43,696 bases of DNA. It comes from Acinetobacter pragensis (GTDB taxonomy: Bacteria; Pseudomonadota; Gammaproteobacteria; Pseudomonadales; Moraxellaceae). The stretch covers positions 1-43,696 of the forward strand of contig NZ_LUAW01000003.1 of the NCBI RefSeq assembly GCF_001605895.1. The letters run 5' to 3'. This document shows, piece after piece, positions 35,889 through 43,486 of this stretch. Every line of letters begins with the position of its first letter. The stretch's first letter is position 1. The translations under genes and the position numbers were made by a program. The notes beneath the pieces were generated by a model, which searched no databases, had not been told where the DNA came from, and saw nothing but the letters and a program-made list of their open reading frames with translations.

Positions 35889-36069
35889 GGTGCACCTCAT
35901 CATCAATATAATTATACTTGATTAAATATTAAGCAAAATGTGAGCCAGTAGCTGAGATTTTTTTGAAAGCGGTAAACATCAGTTTCTATTTAAATACGCA
36001 GGTCTGACGCTTACCGTATTTTGCATGTTTTTAAATTGAGTATTTACAATGTGTTGGTTGCTGCGCAAC

Positions 36070-36294
36070 TTAACGGCTGAGGCGGAGCATAGGGCCTTGC
36101 AGATAGCTTTTTGCCACAGCGATAGGGTGTTTGATCAGATCTTGAACTTCAATTGTGCCTTGCAATTGCCCAGCGTGCTGGCAATCTGGACAAGTCGGAT
36201 AGTTTAAAAATGCGTCAGAATTGTATTTATGCATATATACCGTTTTGCAGGCAGTGCATTTAAATTTCATGGGCAATTTTGGTGCAACAGGCAT
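36070..36294 (-). CDS. Small zinc-ribbon-like protein (four-Cys form)
   Basis: 74 residues from ATG 36294, with AGGT nine bases upstream; a longer frame exists but lacks the body shared with the paralogue. It has CxxC at Cys13/Cys16, a conserved His22, and a second CPDC at Cys35/Cys38, a classic zinc-ribbon spacing. The rest (LQGTIEVQDLIKHPIAVAKSYL) is shared with the gene at 35631. Function unknown. Compact size and duplication suggest a ribosome- or nucleic-acid-associated adaptor, but that is a guess. The pair is separated by 181 bases. Confidence 0.65.
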   Translation of the reverse strand: MPVAPKLPMKFKCTACKTVYMHKYNSDAFLNYPTCPDCQHAGQLQGTIEVQDLIKHPIAVAKSYLQGPMLRLSR

Positions 36295-36365
36295 AATCAG
36301 TGACCTATTTTGTATTTGCGCAAAATATACTCGATAATTGTTTAAAAAATAAGTCCCGAAATGAC

Positions 36366-36390
36366 AAAAAAAGGGAGAAAGTCTCCCTTT
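36366..36390 (-). terminator. Terminator after the nitroreductase gene
   Basis: On the minus strand AAAGGGAGA / CTCCCTTT with a short loop and a run of T, starting 20 bases beyond the stop of the gene at 36410. Confidence 0.85.
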
Positions 36391-36409
36391 CATCGCTTTT
36401 TTATAAAGT

Positions 36410-37063
36410 TTATAGCAGTGTAAAGATATCTTCTTTAATCAGGCGCGATTTTGGCAATTTTGCATTGAAGTCATTTTCGCTGCGGTAGCCTAACGTCAGT
36501 AGTACAGATGGAATCAAGCCTTTTTCAGCCAAGCCGAGTTCTTCTGCAATCAGTTCTTCGTCAAAACCGCCGATCGGGGTGGCGTCAATGCCTTCAATGC
36601 CGGCTGCCAGCAAGGCCTGACCTAAGGCAATAAAGGTTTGGTTCTCTGCCCAGCGCTGAATATCGCCTTTTTCATTGCGGTAATAATCGACATAACCTGT
36701 GCGGCTGTCTTTTTGGCCTTGCTTGGCTTTTTCATCTTTAAAACGCCCGCTGATTTCATCACGGCTCAGTAAATTTTCAAGATGAGTTTCACTGATATCT
36801 GCTTGAGTGCAAAATAAAATGGTATGTGATGAATCCAATACCTTCGGCGCGTTGTAGGCATATTTACCAACCAAGGCTTTAGCAATACGCGCTTTAGCTG
36901 CTGTATTGTCTGCAATGAAATAGTGCCAAGGCTGAATATTGATTGAAGATGGGGCAAGGCGCAGAATTTCTAATAGGCGTTCAAACTGCTCTTTCGGAAT
37001 TTTTTTATTTGGGTCATAGGCCTTAGTGGTATAGCGGGTTTTAGAAACATTCAGCAAATCCAT
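36410..37063 (-). CDS. nfsB: Oxygen-insensitive NAD(P)H nitroreductase, NfsB-like
   Basis: FMN flavoprotein of the nitroreductase family that reduces nitroaromatics and quinones; also related to dihydropteridine reductase. The N-terminal FMN region is RYTTKAYDPNKKIP and APSSINIQPWHYFIADN, and GIDATPIGGFDEE and LGYRSENDFNAKLPKSR near the end are NfsB marks. ATG 37063 has GGAGA eight bases upstream; the frame could start five codons earlier. 217 residues. Confidence 0.9.
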   Translation of the reverse strand: MDLLNVSKTRYTTKAYDPNKKIPKEQFERLLEILRLAPSSINIQPWHYFIADNTAAKARIAKALVGKYAYNAPKVLDSSHTILFCTQADISETHLENLLSRDEISGRFKDEKAKQGQKDSRTGYVDYYRNEKGDIQRWAENQTFIALGQALLAAGIEGIDATPIGGFDEELIAEELGLAEKGLIPSVLLTLGYRSENDFNAKLPKSRLIKEDIFTLL

Positions 37064-37155
37064 GAAAACGGTCTCCATTAATCAATTTTCTTTATCTTAC
37101 CCGATTCAATGCATAAATTGATTAGAAGAATTTTCATATAACTTAGATTTAGCTT

Positions 37156-37239
37156 TGAAATGGCGGCCGATATCTTAAGCAATCACCCGGCAGATGAAAT
37201 GGCGGCAGCATCGAACCTGCTTGCTCATAGCTCATTTCA
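37156..37239. promoter_or_regulatory. TGAAATG repeats upstream of the HpaI-like gene
   Basis: TGAAATGGCGGC occurs at 37156-37167 and again at 37195-37206 (39 bases apart, about four helical turns), and CATTTCA in reverse at 37233-37239. A cluster of three related sites in the gap between two divergent genes suggests binding of one regulator. Confidence 0.35.
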
Positions 37240-37312
37240 ATGAAGAAAGAGGTTTTCGCTATTGGTGATTTTCATTAAAAGGAGTTTAATCAAAGGAATA
37301 CCTCATCCTGCA

Positions 37313-38122
37313 ATGAGCAAGCAAATGATTGATTATACAAACCACTTTAAGCGTAAATTGAAAACCCAGCAGCAGATTGGCTTATGGGTGGGTTTGGCGG
37401 ATGCCTACGGCACTGAAATCGCCGCCAATGCCGGTTATGACTGGCTGCTGATTGATGGAGAGCATGCGCCCAGCGATTTAAGAACGACTTTGGCCCAGCT
37501 GCAAAGTATTGCAGCGTATTCTTCTCAAGCTGTGGTGCGTCCACCGATTGGCAGTGTGCAATTAATTAAGCAGCTGTTGGATATTGGCGCGCAGACACTG
37601 CTCATCCCAATGATTGAAACGGTTGAGCAAGCCGAATTAATGGTGAAAGCGGTGCATTATCCTCCGCTTGGCGTCCGCGGTGTGGGCGCGGCGTTAGCGC
37701 GGGCGACCCGCTGGAACAGCATTCCTGACTATTATGCAAAAGCGCATGAAAATATCTGTCTGCTGATACAAATAGAATCTGTCACAGGATTAGAAAATCT
37801 TGATGAAATTTTAAAAGTTGACGGCATTGACGGTATCTTTATCGGTGCCGTTGATTTGTCTGCAACCATGGGCTATGAAGGCAATCCAAACCATCCGGAC
37901 GTGCAAAAAGCAGTCATTGATGCCATAAAGCGGATTCGTGCGGCGGGAAAAGCAGCGGGCATTTTGTCAACTTTGCATGAAGCTACACAGCAATATATTG
38001 ACTTGGGGACAGAGTTCGTTGCTGTTGGCGTTGACACCAGTGTATTGATGAATTCGCTGCGCGAGCTGCTGCAAAAATATAAAGCAGATGCAGAAGTCGT
38101 GAAATCTGAGGGTGGCTATTAA
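37313..38122 (+). CDS. hpaI: HpcH/HpaI-family aldolase (4-hydroxy-2-oxoheptanedioate aldolase type)
   Basis: Class II pyruvate aldolase; HpaI cleaves 4-hydroxy-2-oxoheptanedioate to pyruvate and succinic semialdehyde. DWLLIDGEHAPSD contains the catalytic His51, VVRPPIG the pyruvate-binding Arg, IPMIETVEQAE and QIESVTGLENLDEI the metal ligands. PPLGVRGVGAALARA is typical. No homoprotocatechuate genes lie nearby, so the true substrate is uncertain; many members act on other 2-keto acids. No ATG before 37313 is in frame, although TTG/GTG codons reach 37262; ATG 37313 gives 269 residues. Confidence 0.85.
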   Translation: MSKQMIDYTNHFKRKLKTQQQIGLWVGLADAYGTEIAANAGYDWLLIDGEHAPSDLRTTLAQLQSIAAYSSQAVVRPPIGSVQLIKQLLDIGAQTLLIPMIETVEQAELMVKAVHYPPLGVRGVGAALARATRWNSIPDYYAKAHENICLLIQIESVTGLENLDEILKVDGIDGIFIGAVDLSATMGYEGNPNHPDVQKAVIDAIKRIRAAGKAAGILSTLHEATQQYIDLGTEFVAVGVDTSVLMNSLRELLQKYKADAEVVKSEGGY

Positions 38123-38143
38123 ACTTAAATATTAAGTTTGTGT

Positions 38144-38180
38144 AAAAGCAGGTTGGTGGCTTAACCTGTGCCTGCTTTTG
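38144..38180 (+). terminator. Terminator after the HpaI-like gene
   Basis: AAAAGCAGG / CCTGCTTTT with inner GTT/AAC pairing and a T-rich tail. Confidence 0.8.
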
Positions 38181-38232
38181 CTTTATTTTTTAATAGAGAC
38201 AAATTGAATATTTATAAGGGAAATTCATTATT

Positions 38233-38261
38233 TTGCTAATTTTGTAATGACACTGTACAAT
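38233..38261 (+). promoter_or_regulatory. Sigma-70 promoter candidate in the 38.2 kb gap
   Basis: TTGCTA (38233-38238), 17-base spacer, TACAAT (38256-38261). A start near 38268 falls just before a terminator-like hairpin, see findings. Confidence 0.5.
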
Positions 38262-38275
38262 GAATCTATTCGTCT

Positions 38276-38300
38276 AGGCAGGTATTGTTCCTGCTTTTTA
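38276..38300 (+). terminator. Promoter-proximal hairpin (attenuator or second terminator)
   Basis: GCAGG / CCTGC stem with loop TATTGTT followed by five T. It carries the same core as the terminator at 38144. If transcription starts at about 38268, the RNA would end after about 30 nt. The rest of the gap to 38445 holds a small TTAAGC / GCTTAA hairpin (38334-38352) and nothing else I can identify. Confidence 0.55.
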
Positions 38301-38445
38301 TTTATTATTTAGCTAATTGTGATTAATCTTGTCTTAAGCCATTATTGCTTAAACATTATCCTTGTAACTGCAGAATTACTATTCAATCTTCGTTTTATTA
38401 ATCTCTTTGTTCTATCACAAAAAGCTCACAAGTTGAGTCAATATT

Positions 38446-38664
38446 TTGGAAAATTTAAATGAATGGCGTACAGCCGTCGCTGTCAATGGCGATAGTATAA
38501 ACGTTAAATTAATACCGCTGAAACGCAAACAAAATACCAATGATGGATTCATTTGGGTGTCTGTTGGGCAAATGGTTGAGCTGGAATCCGGTGAAACTGT
38601 GCCAATGAATTTGGATGGTCTAAGTTTTTATGCGGGACAAAATCAGCTGTACCGTTTGAAATAA
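38446..38664 (+). CDS. Small unrecognised protein without an ATG start
   Basis: 72-codon frame with ordinary codon use. The most upstream start is TTG at 38446 (a stop codon lies four codons before it); no ATG occurs in frame until codon 43. The only ribosome-site-like bases are GAG about eight to nine bases before the TTG. The product is beta-rich in appearance (WRTAVAVNGDSINVKLIPL, FIWVSVGQMVELESG) with no signal peptide or Cys. It is followed by a good terminator, which supports expression. It could be a TTG-started protein or the remnant of a longer gene. Confidence 0.55.
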   Translation: MENLNEWRTAVAVNGDSINVKLIPLKRKQNTNDGFIWVSVGQMVELESGETVPMNLDGLSFYAGQNQLYRLK

Positions 38665-38699
38665 GGCATACAGCTTTTATATTCAGTTTATAGATCAAG

Positions 38700-38728
38700 T
38701 GGCGCTAGATTAATAGCGCCATTTTTTT
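38700..38728 (+). terminator. Terminator of the small gene, overlapping the lpxH 3' end
   Basis: GGCGCTA / TAGCGCC stem with seven T. The lpxH stop codon (38710-38712) and last codons lie inside the hairpin. Confidence 0.85.
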
Positions 38729-39429
38729 AATTCAAAATGCTGTCTAGGCGCATCGGGGTTTATTTCCAAAATTTGAGCGTGGTCTTCACGCCAATCACCT
38801 AAAACAATTCTAGGCTTACCAAGAATGTCATGAATTTTCGGGCGGTGGGTATGGCCATGAATGAGGACATCAGCTTGCTGTAACACCTGTTCAACGGCAT
38901 GCGGATTCACATCCATGATGTCATAGCTTTTAAATTGGTTGGCCTGCTGGCTTTTTTTACGGAAACCGTCAGCCAGTTTTTGGCGGAAGCTTAAAGGCAT
39001 TCTTTTTAAAAAGCCCAATAACAGTGGATTGCGGATAATTTTGCGGAATTTTTGATAGGACACATCATCAATGCAGAGCAGGTCGCCGTGTTCAATACGA
39101 ATGCGATACTCTGCAATTTGCAGTATTTCAATTTCTTTCAGCAATGTGCCATTGAATTTATTAAGGAATTTTTCGCCCAATGCAAAATCGCGGTTGCCCG
39201 CTAAAAAGTAAACATGATTGCCTGCATCGCTAAATTGCTTTAAGGCCGTGATGATTTCTTCTAGCCACGGCGCGCTGTAGTCATCGCCAATCCAGGCATT
39301 GAACCAGTCGCCTAAAATGTACAGCTGGGTATTTTTATTTTTGTATGCGTCTAATAAATCTAAAAACCCCCGAACGAGTCGAGGGTGATTGGGTGACAAA
39401 TGTAAATCGGCGATAAACAGATAGGTCAC
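38710..39429 (-). CDS. lpxH: UDP-2,3-diacylglucosamine diphosphatase LpxH
   Basis: Mn-dependent metallophosphoesterase that releases lipid X from UDP-2,3-diacylglucosamine in lipid A synthesis, peripheral to the inner membrane. Metal ligands visible: Asp8 and His10 (FIADLHLS), Asp41 (LGDWFNAW), Asn79 (AGNRDF), a His in IEHGDLLC, and HGHTHRP near residue 195. The helical lid with the basic RNPLLLGFLKRMP segment is present. 239 residues, normal. Downstream of ppiB in the same direction, as in E. coli, with a palindromic repeat between. Confidence 0.97.
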   Translation of the reverse strand: MTYLFIADLHLSPNHPRLVRGFLDLLDAYKNKNTQLYILGDWFNAWIGDDYSAPWLEEIITALKQFSDAGNHVYFLAGNRDFALGEKFLNKFNGTLLKEIEILQIAEYRIRIEHGDLLCIDDVSYQKFRKIIRNPLLLGFLKRMPLSFRQKLADGFRKKSQQANQFKSYDIMDVNPHAVEQVLQQADVLIHGHTHRPKIHDILGKPRIVLGDWREDHAQILEINPDAPRQHFELKKWRY

Positions 39430-39444
39430 GGATCTTTTCCTTCT

Positions 39445-39548
39445 TAAGAAATCTCCCTAAATCCCATCTTTGATGAAGAGGGACTTTCCACCATAAATAT
39501 TTGGTAGAAATTCCTCCCTTTAAAAAGGGAGGCTAGGAGGAATTCTTA
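39445..39548. repeat. MITE-like palindromic repeat between ppiB and lpxH
   Basis: About 100 bases made of three hairpins: TCCCATCTT / AAGAGGGA (39462-39482, one bulge), ACCA / TGGT around AAATATTT (39490-39505), and a perfect CCTCCCTTT / AAAGGGAGG (39513-39532). Outer ends AGAAATC and GAATTCT are imperfect inverted repeats bounded by TA on both sides, as in TA-targeting elements. It has no coding capacity. On the minus strand it starts at the ppiB stop codon and would be transcribed with lpxH. From memory, similar CTCCC-AAAA-GGGAG repeats are common in Acinetobacter genomes. Confidence 0.6.
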
Positions 39549-40055
39549 CTCAGAAATAATTTTAGCTGATTCGATAACGACGTTCTCTAGAGGAACGTCA
39601 GCGTGGTAACCGCGGTTGCCAGTGCGAACGCCTTTAATTTCGTTAACAACGTCTAGGCCTTCAGTTACTTTACCAAATACTGCATATCCCCAGCCTTGAG
39701 CATTTTTGCCAGAGTGGTTCAGGAAAGCATTGTTGCCAACGTTAATAAAGAATTGCGCTGATGCAGAGTGAGGTGCTTGAGTACGCGCCATAGCAATTGT
39801 GCCAAGGTCATTGGTCAAGCCGTTATCAGCTTCATTTTCAATTGCATCACGTGTTGCTTTTTCTTTGAAGTTTTCATCCATGCCGCCGCCTTGGATCATG
39901 AAGCCATCGATCACGCGGTGGAAAATTACGCCGTCATAGAAACCGTCACGAACGTATTCTAAAAAGTTAGCTACAGTTTTTGGCGCTTTTTCACTGTTAA
40001 GCTCGAGAACAATACGACCTTTATTGGTGTTTAATTCGACTTGAGGAAAACTCAT
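39546..40055 (-). CDS. ppiB: Cytoplasmic peptidyl-prolyl cis-trans isomerase (cyclophilin) PpiB
   Basis: Cyclophilin that speeds proline isomerisation. 169 residues without a signal peptide, so the cytosolic PpiB type. Catalytic Arg and neighbours are in [16 protein letters not shown], and [16 protein letters not shown] and [17 protein letters not shown] are family marks. GGAG precedes the ATG by about seven bases. Upstream of lpxH in the same direction; divergent from glnS. Confidence 0.96.
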   Translation of the reverse strand: MSFPQVELNTNKGRIVLELNSEKAPKTVANFLEYVRDGFYDGVIFHRVIDGFMIQGGGMDENFKEKATRDAIENEADNGLTNDLGTIAMARTQAPHSASAQFFINVGNNAFLNHSGKNAQGWGYAVFGKVTEGLDVVNEIKGVRTGNRGYHADVPLENVVIESAKIISE

Positions 40056-40222
40056 TGTGTAATCTCCTAAACATGGACAGCAAAGCCATGGGTTTTTTGG
40101 TTGTGAGAAGCATAAGCAAACTGTAAACTACAAGGCAAGTAAAAACGTTATTTTCTTTGTTAAAATGATCAAATAGCGTTTTAATTCTCTTAATTTTTTA
40201 TTTTAAAAGTGATTTTACTGTT

Positions 40223-41947
40223 ATGAAGCCAAATGATGTTGTTTCAACACTGCCTAACACCCCGACACCAAATAGTAACGCCGTCGATGCTGTGCAGCAG
40301 GAACAACAGGCAGGCTTAGACTTTGTGCGGCAAGTGATTGCCGAAGATTTAGCTTCTGGGCGTACACAGCAAGTAGTTACACGTTTTCCGCCAGAACCGA
40401 ATGGCTATTTGCACATTGGCCATGTAAAGGCGATTTGCCTGAATTTTGGTGTAGCGCAAGAGTTTGGCGGTTACTGCAATTTGCGTTTCGATGACACCAA
40501 CCCAGATGCCGAAGAACAAGAATATGTAGACGGCATTGCGAATGATGTTAAATGGCTGGGCTTTGAATGGAAAGGCGAGCCTTGCTATGCATCAAGCTAT
40601 TTTGATCAGCTGTATGCATGGGCTGTGCAGCTGATTCAGCAAGGCGATGCTTATGTCGATTTGCAGACGCCGGAAGAAATTAAGCTGAACCGCGGCAACT
40701 TTGTAGAGCCGGGTAAAAACTCTCCTTACCGGGACGCTTCAATTGAAGAGAATCTGGCGCGTTTTGAACAGATGCGCAACGGCGAGCTGGGTGAAGGCCA
40801 AGCTGTACTTCGCGCTAAAATTGATATGGCATCTCCGAATGTGCATATGCGTGATCCAATTCTTTACCGTGTGCTGCATTCAGAACATCATCAAACGGGT
40901 GATAAATGGAAAATGTACCCGATGTACGACTATGCGCATCCTTTATCAGATGCCATTGAAGGAATTACACACTCTTTATGTACATTGGAGTTTCAAGACC
41001 ATCGTCCATTCTATGACTGGGTTGTGGAAAAGGTTCATTCTAAAGCAGTGCCGCGTCAGTATGAGTCTAGCCGTTTAAATGTTGACTATACGATTACCTC
41101 TAAACGCAAGCTGCGTAAGCTGGTCGAAGGCAATTATGTCAATGGCTGGGATGATCCGCGCATGCCAACAGTGGTCGGCATGCGCCGCCGCGGCTTCACT
41201 CCTGAAGGCCTGCGTGATTTCTGCAAGCGTGTAGGTGTTTCTAAAGTTGACGGCAGTATTGTCGATGTTGCAATGCTTGAATACTGCATTCGCCAGTCTT
41301 TGGAAAATACAGCTGCCCGCGGCATGGCTGTGTTGAACCCGCTGAAAGTGACGTTAACCAATTTGCCGGAAGCAATGGATCTAGTGCATGCGCGCCATCC
41401 AAATGTTGATATGGGCGACCGTGTTATTCCTTTGACTCAAGATATTTACATTGACCGTAAAGACTTTGAAGAAATTGCGCCAAAAGGCTTTAAACGCCTT
41501 ATTCCGGGCGGTGAAGTGCGTCTTCGCCATGCCTATGTAATTAAGTGCGATGAAGTCATTAAAGACGATCAGGGTGAAGTGGTTGAGCTGAAATGTTCAA
41601 TTGACCCGGAAACTTTGGGTAAAAACCCTGAAGGGCGTAAAGTGAAGGGTGTTGTGCACTGGGTGTCTGCAAGCAAAGGCATACCCGCAGAAGTGCGCAT
41701 TTATGACCGCTTATTTACTGAATCTGACCCAGAAACTGGCGATGATTTCTTGGCGAACCTGAACCCGGATTCCCTGAAAGTTGTTCAGGCGGTCATTGAG
41801 CCTGCATTGGCGGAAGCCGCGCCTGAAGACCGTTTCCAATTTGAGCGTGAAGGCTACTTTGTTGCCGATCAATATGCTCATACCCGCAGCAAACCAGTGT
41901 TTAACCGTATTTTAGATTTGAAAGACAGCTTTAAACCTGGAAAATAA
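40223..41947 (+). CDS. glnS: Glutaminyl-tRNA synthetase
   Basis: Class I synthetase that charges tRNA-Gln with glutamine. [17 protein letters not shown] carries the HIGH motif (64-67) and SKRKL (293-297) is the KMSKS equivalent. The anticodon-binding beta-barrel domains fill the C-terminal 230 residues. 574 residues with an N-terminal extension of about 30 residues relative to E. coli. A hairpin follows. Confidence 0.97.
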   Translation: MKPNDVVSTLPNTPTPNSNAVDAVQQEQQAGLDFVRQVIAEDLASGRTQQVVTRFPPEPNGYLHIGHVKAICLNFGVAQEFGGYCNLRFDDTNPDAEEQEYVDGIANDVKWLGFEWKGEPCYASSYFDQLYAWAVQLIQQGDAYVDLQTPEEIKLNRGNFVEPGKNSPYRDASIEENLARFEQMRNGELGEGQAVLRAKIDMASPNVHMRDPILYRVLHSEHHQTGDKWKMYPMYDYAHPLSDAIEGITHSLCTLEFQDHRPFYDWVVEKVHSKAVPRQYESSRLNVDYTITSKRKLRKLVEGNYVNGWDDPRMPTVVGMRRRGFTPEGLRDFCKRVGVSKVDGSIVDVAMLEYCIRQSLENTAARGMAVLNPLKVTLTNLPEAMDLVHARHPNVDMGDRVIPLTQDIYIDRKDFEEIAPKGFKRLIPGGEVRLRHAYVIKCDEVIKDDQGEVVELKCSIDPETLGKNPEGRKVKGVVHWVSASKGIPAEVRIYDRLFTESDPETGDDFLANLNPDSLKVVQAVIEPALAEAAPEDRFQFEREGYFVADQYAHTRSKPVFNRILDLKDSFKPGK

Positions 41948-42002
41948 AATCTTTCATTTTCCAGAAGGCTCACTGTTGTTGAGTTGCCCATAGTTTAAGA
42001 TC

Positions 42003-42028
42003 AGGCTCAACTTCGGTTGGGCTTTTTC
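42003..42028 (+). terminator. Terminator after glnS
   Basis: CTCAAC / GTTGGG (one G-T pair) closing a TTCG tetraloop, followed by CTTTTT. Confidence 0.75.
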
Positions 42029-42051
42029 GTGCCAATTGAAAAGGACATCAT

Positions 42052-42963
42052 GTGATTATTAGAGATAAGACCAATAGTTTTAAACTGCTGTTTGCATGGC
42101 ATGGCACTATTTTGCCAAAAGTTTTTTGGGCGCTGATGGTTGTAATCATGATTTCGGCAATGCTGGTCTACATGGCTGCGCATCATTATGTCTCGGTGCC
42201 GGAAGTGCCTGCCATTGGCTTTACCATCTTTGGTGTTATTCTTTCAATTTTCTTAAGTTTCCGCAATACGGCCTGTTATGACCGGTGGTGGGAAGGCCGT
42301 AAACTGTGGGGCGCACTAATTGCAAATGCCCGTCATATCATACGTGACAGTTATGTGCTGAATGATTCACAGCGTGAAGTGCTGATCTACCGCATTATGC
42401 TGTTTACGCATTTGCTCCGCGACCGCTTACGTAAAAAAACCGATGACTTTGGTTATTATCAAGCGCATTTACAGCTGTCGGAACTGCAATGGCAAGCACT
42501 GTTGCAGCATTTAAATCAGCCGCAGTACATTCTGGAAATTGTGCAGAAAGATTTGGCGGGTTTGTATAAAAACGGCCAAATTACGGACATTATTTATTGC
42601 GCTTTAACCAAGCATACAATTGCCTTAGGCGATATTCATGCCGGCTGTGACCGTATTTCATCTACACCATTGCCATTTTCCTATTCAGTGCTGCTGCACC
42701 GCGCCGTCTATTCATTCTGCTTTATTTTGCCTTTCAGTTTAGAATCCAGCCTTGGGATTTGGACACCGGTTATTGTTGCGCTCATCGCTTATTTGTTTTT
42801 AGGTTTGGATGCCTTAAGCGCCGAATTGGAAGAGCCATTTGGTGAACAGGAAAATGATTTAGCGCTGGATTCGATTGTGCGCAGCATCGAGCGTGAAATG
42901 CTGGATTCATTGGGTGCAGATTTACCGCCAGCAGTGGAGGCGCATAAGGGTAATCTGATGTGA
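42052..42963 (+). CDS. Bestrophin-family (UPF0187/YneE) membrane protein
   Basis: Inner-membrane protein of the bestrophin family, whose bacterial members are chloride-type or cation channels. GTG 42052 is the start, with AGGAC a few bases upstream. Membrane helices lie at about 22-45, 52-70, and a pair at about 220-262. SFRNTACYDRWWEGRKLWGAL is the strongest family mark. 303 residues; the ion is unknown. Confidence 0.85.
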   Translation: MIIRDKTNSFKLLFAWHGTILPKVFWALMVVIMISAMLVYMAAHHYVSVPEVPAIGFTIFGVILSIFLSFRNTACYDRWWEGRKLWGALIANARHIIRDSYVLNDSQREVLIYRIMLFTHLLRDRLRKKTDDFGYYQAHLQLSELQWQALLQHLNQPQYILEIVQKDLAGLYKNGQITDIIYCALTKHTIALGDIHAGCDRISSTPLPFSYSVLLHRAVYSFCFILPFSLESSLGIWTPVIVALIAYLFLGLDALSAELEEPFGEQENDLALDSIVRSIEREMLDSLGADLPPAVEAHKGNLM

Positions 42964-42966
42964 TGC

Positions 42967-43143
42967 TTATTTTTGTATGAATTTCACCCTTGAGAATAAA
43001 TCAATCAGACAGCTTAATAACATCATCAGGAAAACTGGCGGCAGCATAAATTTCTTGGACGCTTTCTTATTGAAAGATTTTATTGAGCCGCCTGCCTCTA
43101 TTTTTTGATTCTGTTCAAAAAGATTAAATTTTAATTTCTGCAT
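42967..43143 (-). CDS. Small membrane protein candidate, 58 residues
   Basis: A 58-codon frame on the minus strand, read by hand. ATG at 43143 has AAAGG four to five bases upstream, a good ribosome site. The N-terminal half is polar and basic (KIEAGGSIKSFNKKASKK), then one hydrophobic segment (FMLPPVFLMMLLSCLIDLF) and a short basic tail. It would be a single-pass membrane protein. Its stop lies four bases from the bestrophin-like gene's stop, convergent. No family recognised; could be chance. Confidence 0.45.
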   Translation of the reverse strand: MQKLKFNLFEQNQKIEAGGSIKSFNKKASKKFMLPPVFLMMLLSCLIDLFSRVKFIQK

Positions 43144-43290
43144 TGTGCCTTTGATTTTCCAGCTTAATCATTTGATTTAAATGAAGCTCCCTTATGTAGT
43201 GATATGCAGCCTCCAGATAACAATTCAACGCTATAACGCTGGCCATATCCTATGCTATCACTGAATGAAAATCTGATAGCAGGGGCAGAG

Positions 43291-43486
43291 ATGAGTATTG
43301 CAATTGAAAGTCAAATGCTGATCCGAAAATCGATTAATATCGTGTTTAATGCTTTTGTTGACCCCGTGATTGCGAGTCAATTTTGGTTCAGCAGTTCTAC
43401 CGGGTACTTAGAGAAAGGAAAGACGGTTAAGTGGACGTGGGAAAAATATAAGGCGGTAACGGATGTTCATGTTTTAGATATTAAAG
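43291..43486 (+). pseudogene. SRPBCC/AHSA1-type (START-like) protein gene, broken by an IS
   Basis: From ATG 43291, which has AGGGG five bases upstream, about 65 residues of an activator-of-Hsp90-like SRPBCC fold are visible: RKSINIVFNAFVDP, SQFWFSSSTGYLEKGKTVKWTW. The normal strand order stops at VLDIK, where the TGGACTGC end of the IS begins, so later residues come from the element and the C-terminal half (about 70-80 residues) is missing. The rest may lie beyond the right edge. Such proteins bind small hydrophobic ligands. Confidence 0.75.

Noticed and set aside
35636..35911. Plus-strand 91-codon frame opposite the first zinc-ribbon gene
   Set aside because: The minus-strand frame aligns with its paralogue at 36070 and has a ribosome site; the plus-strand product has no recognisable features.
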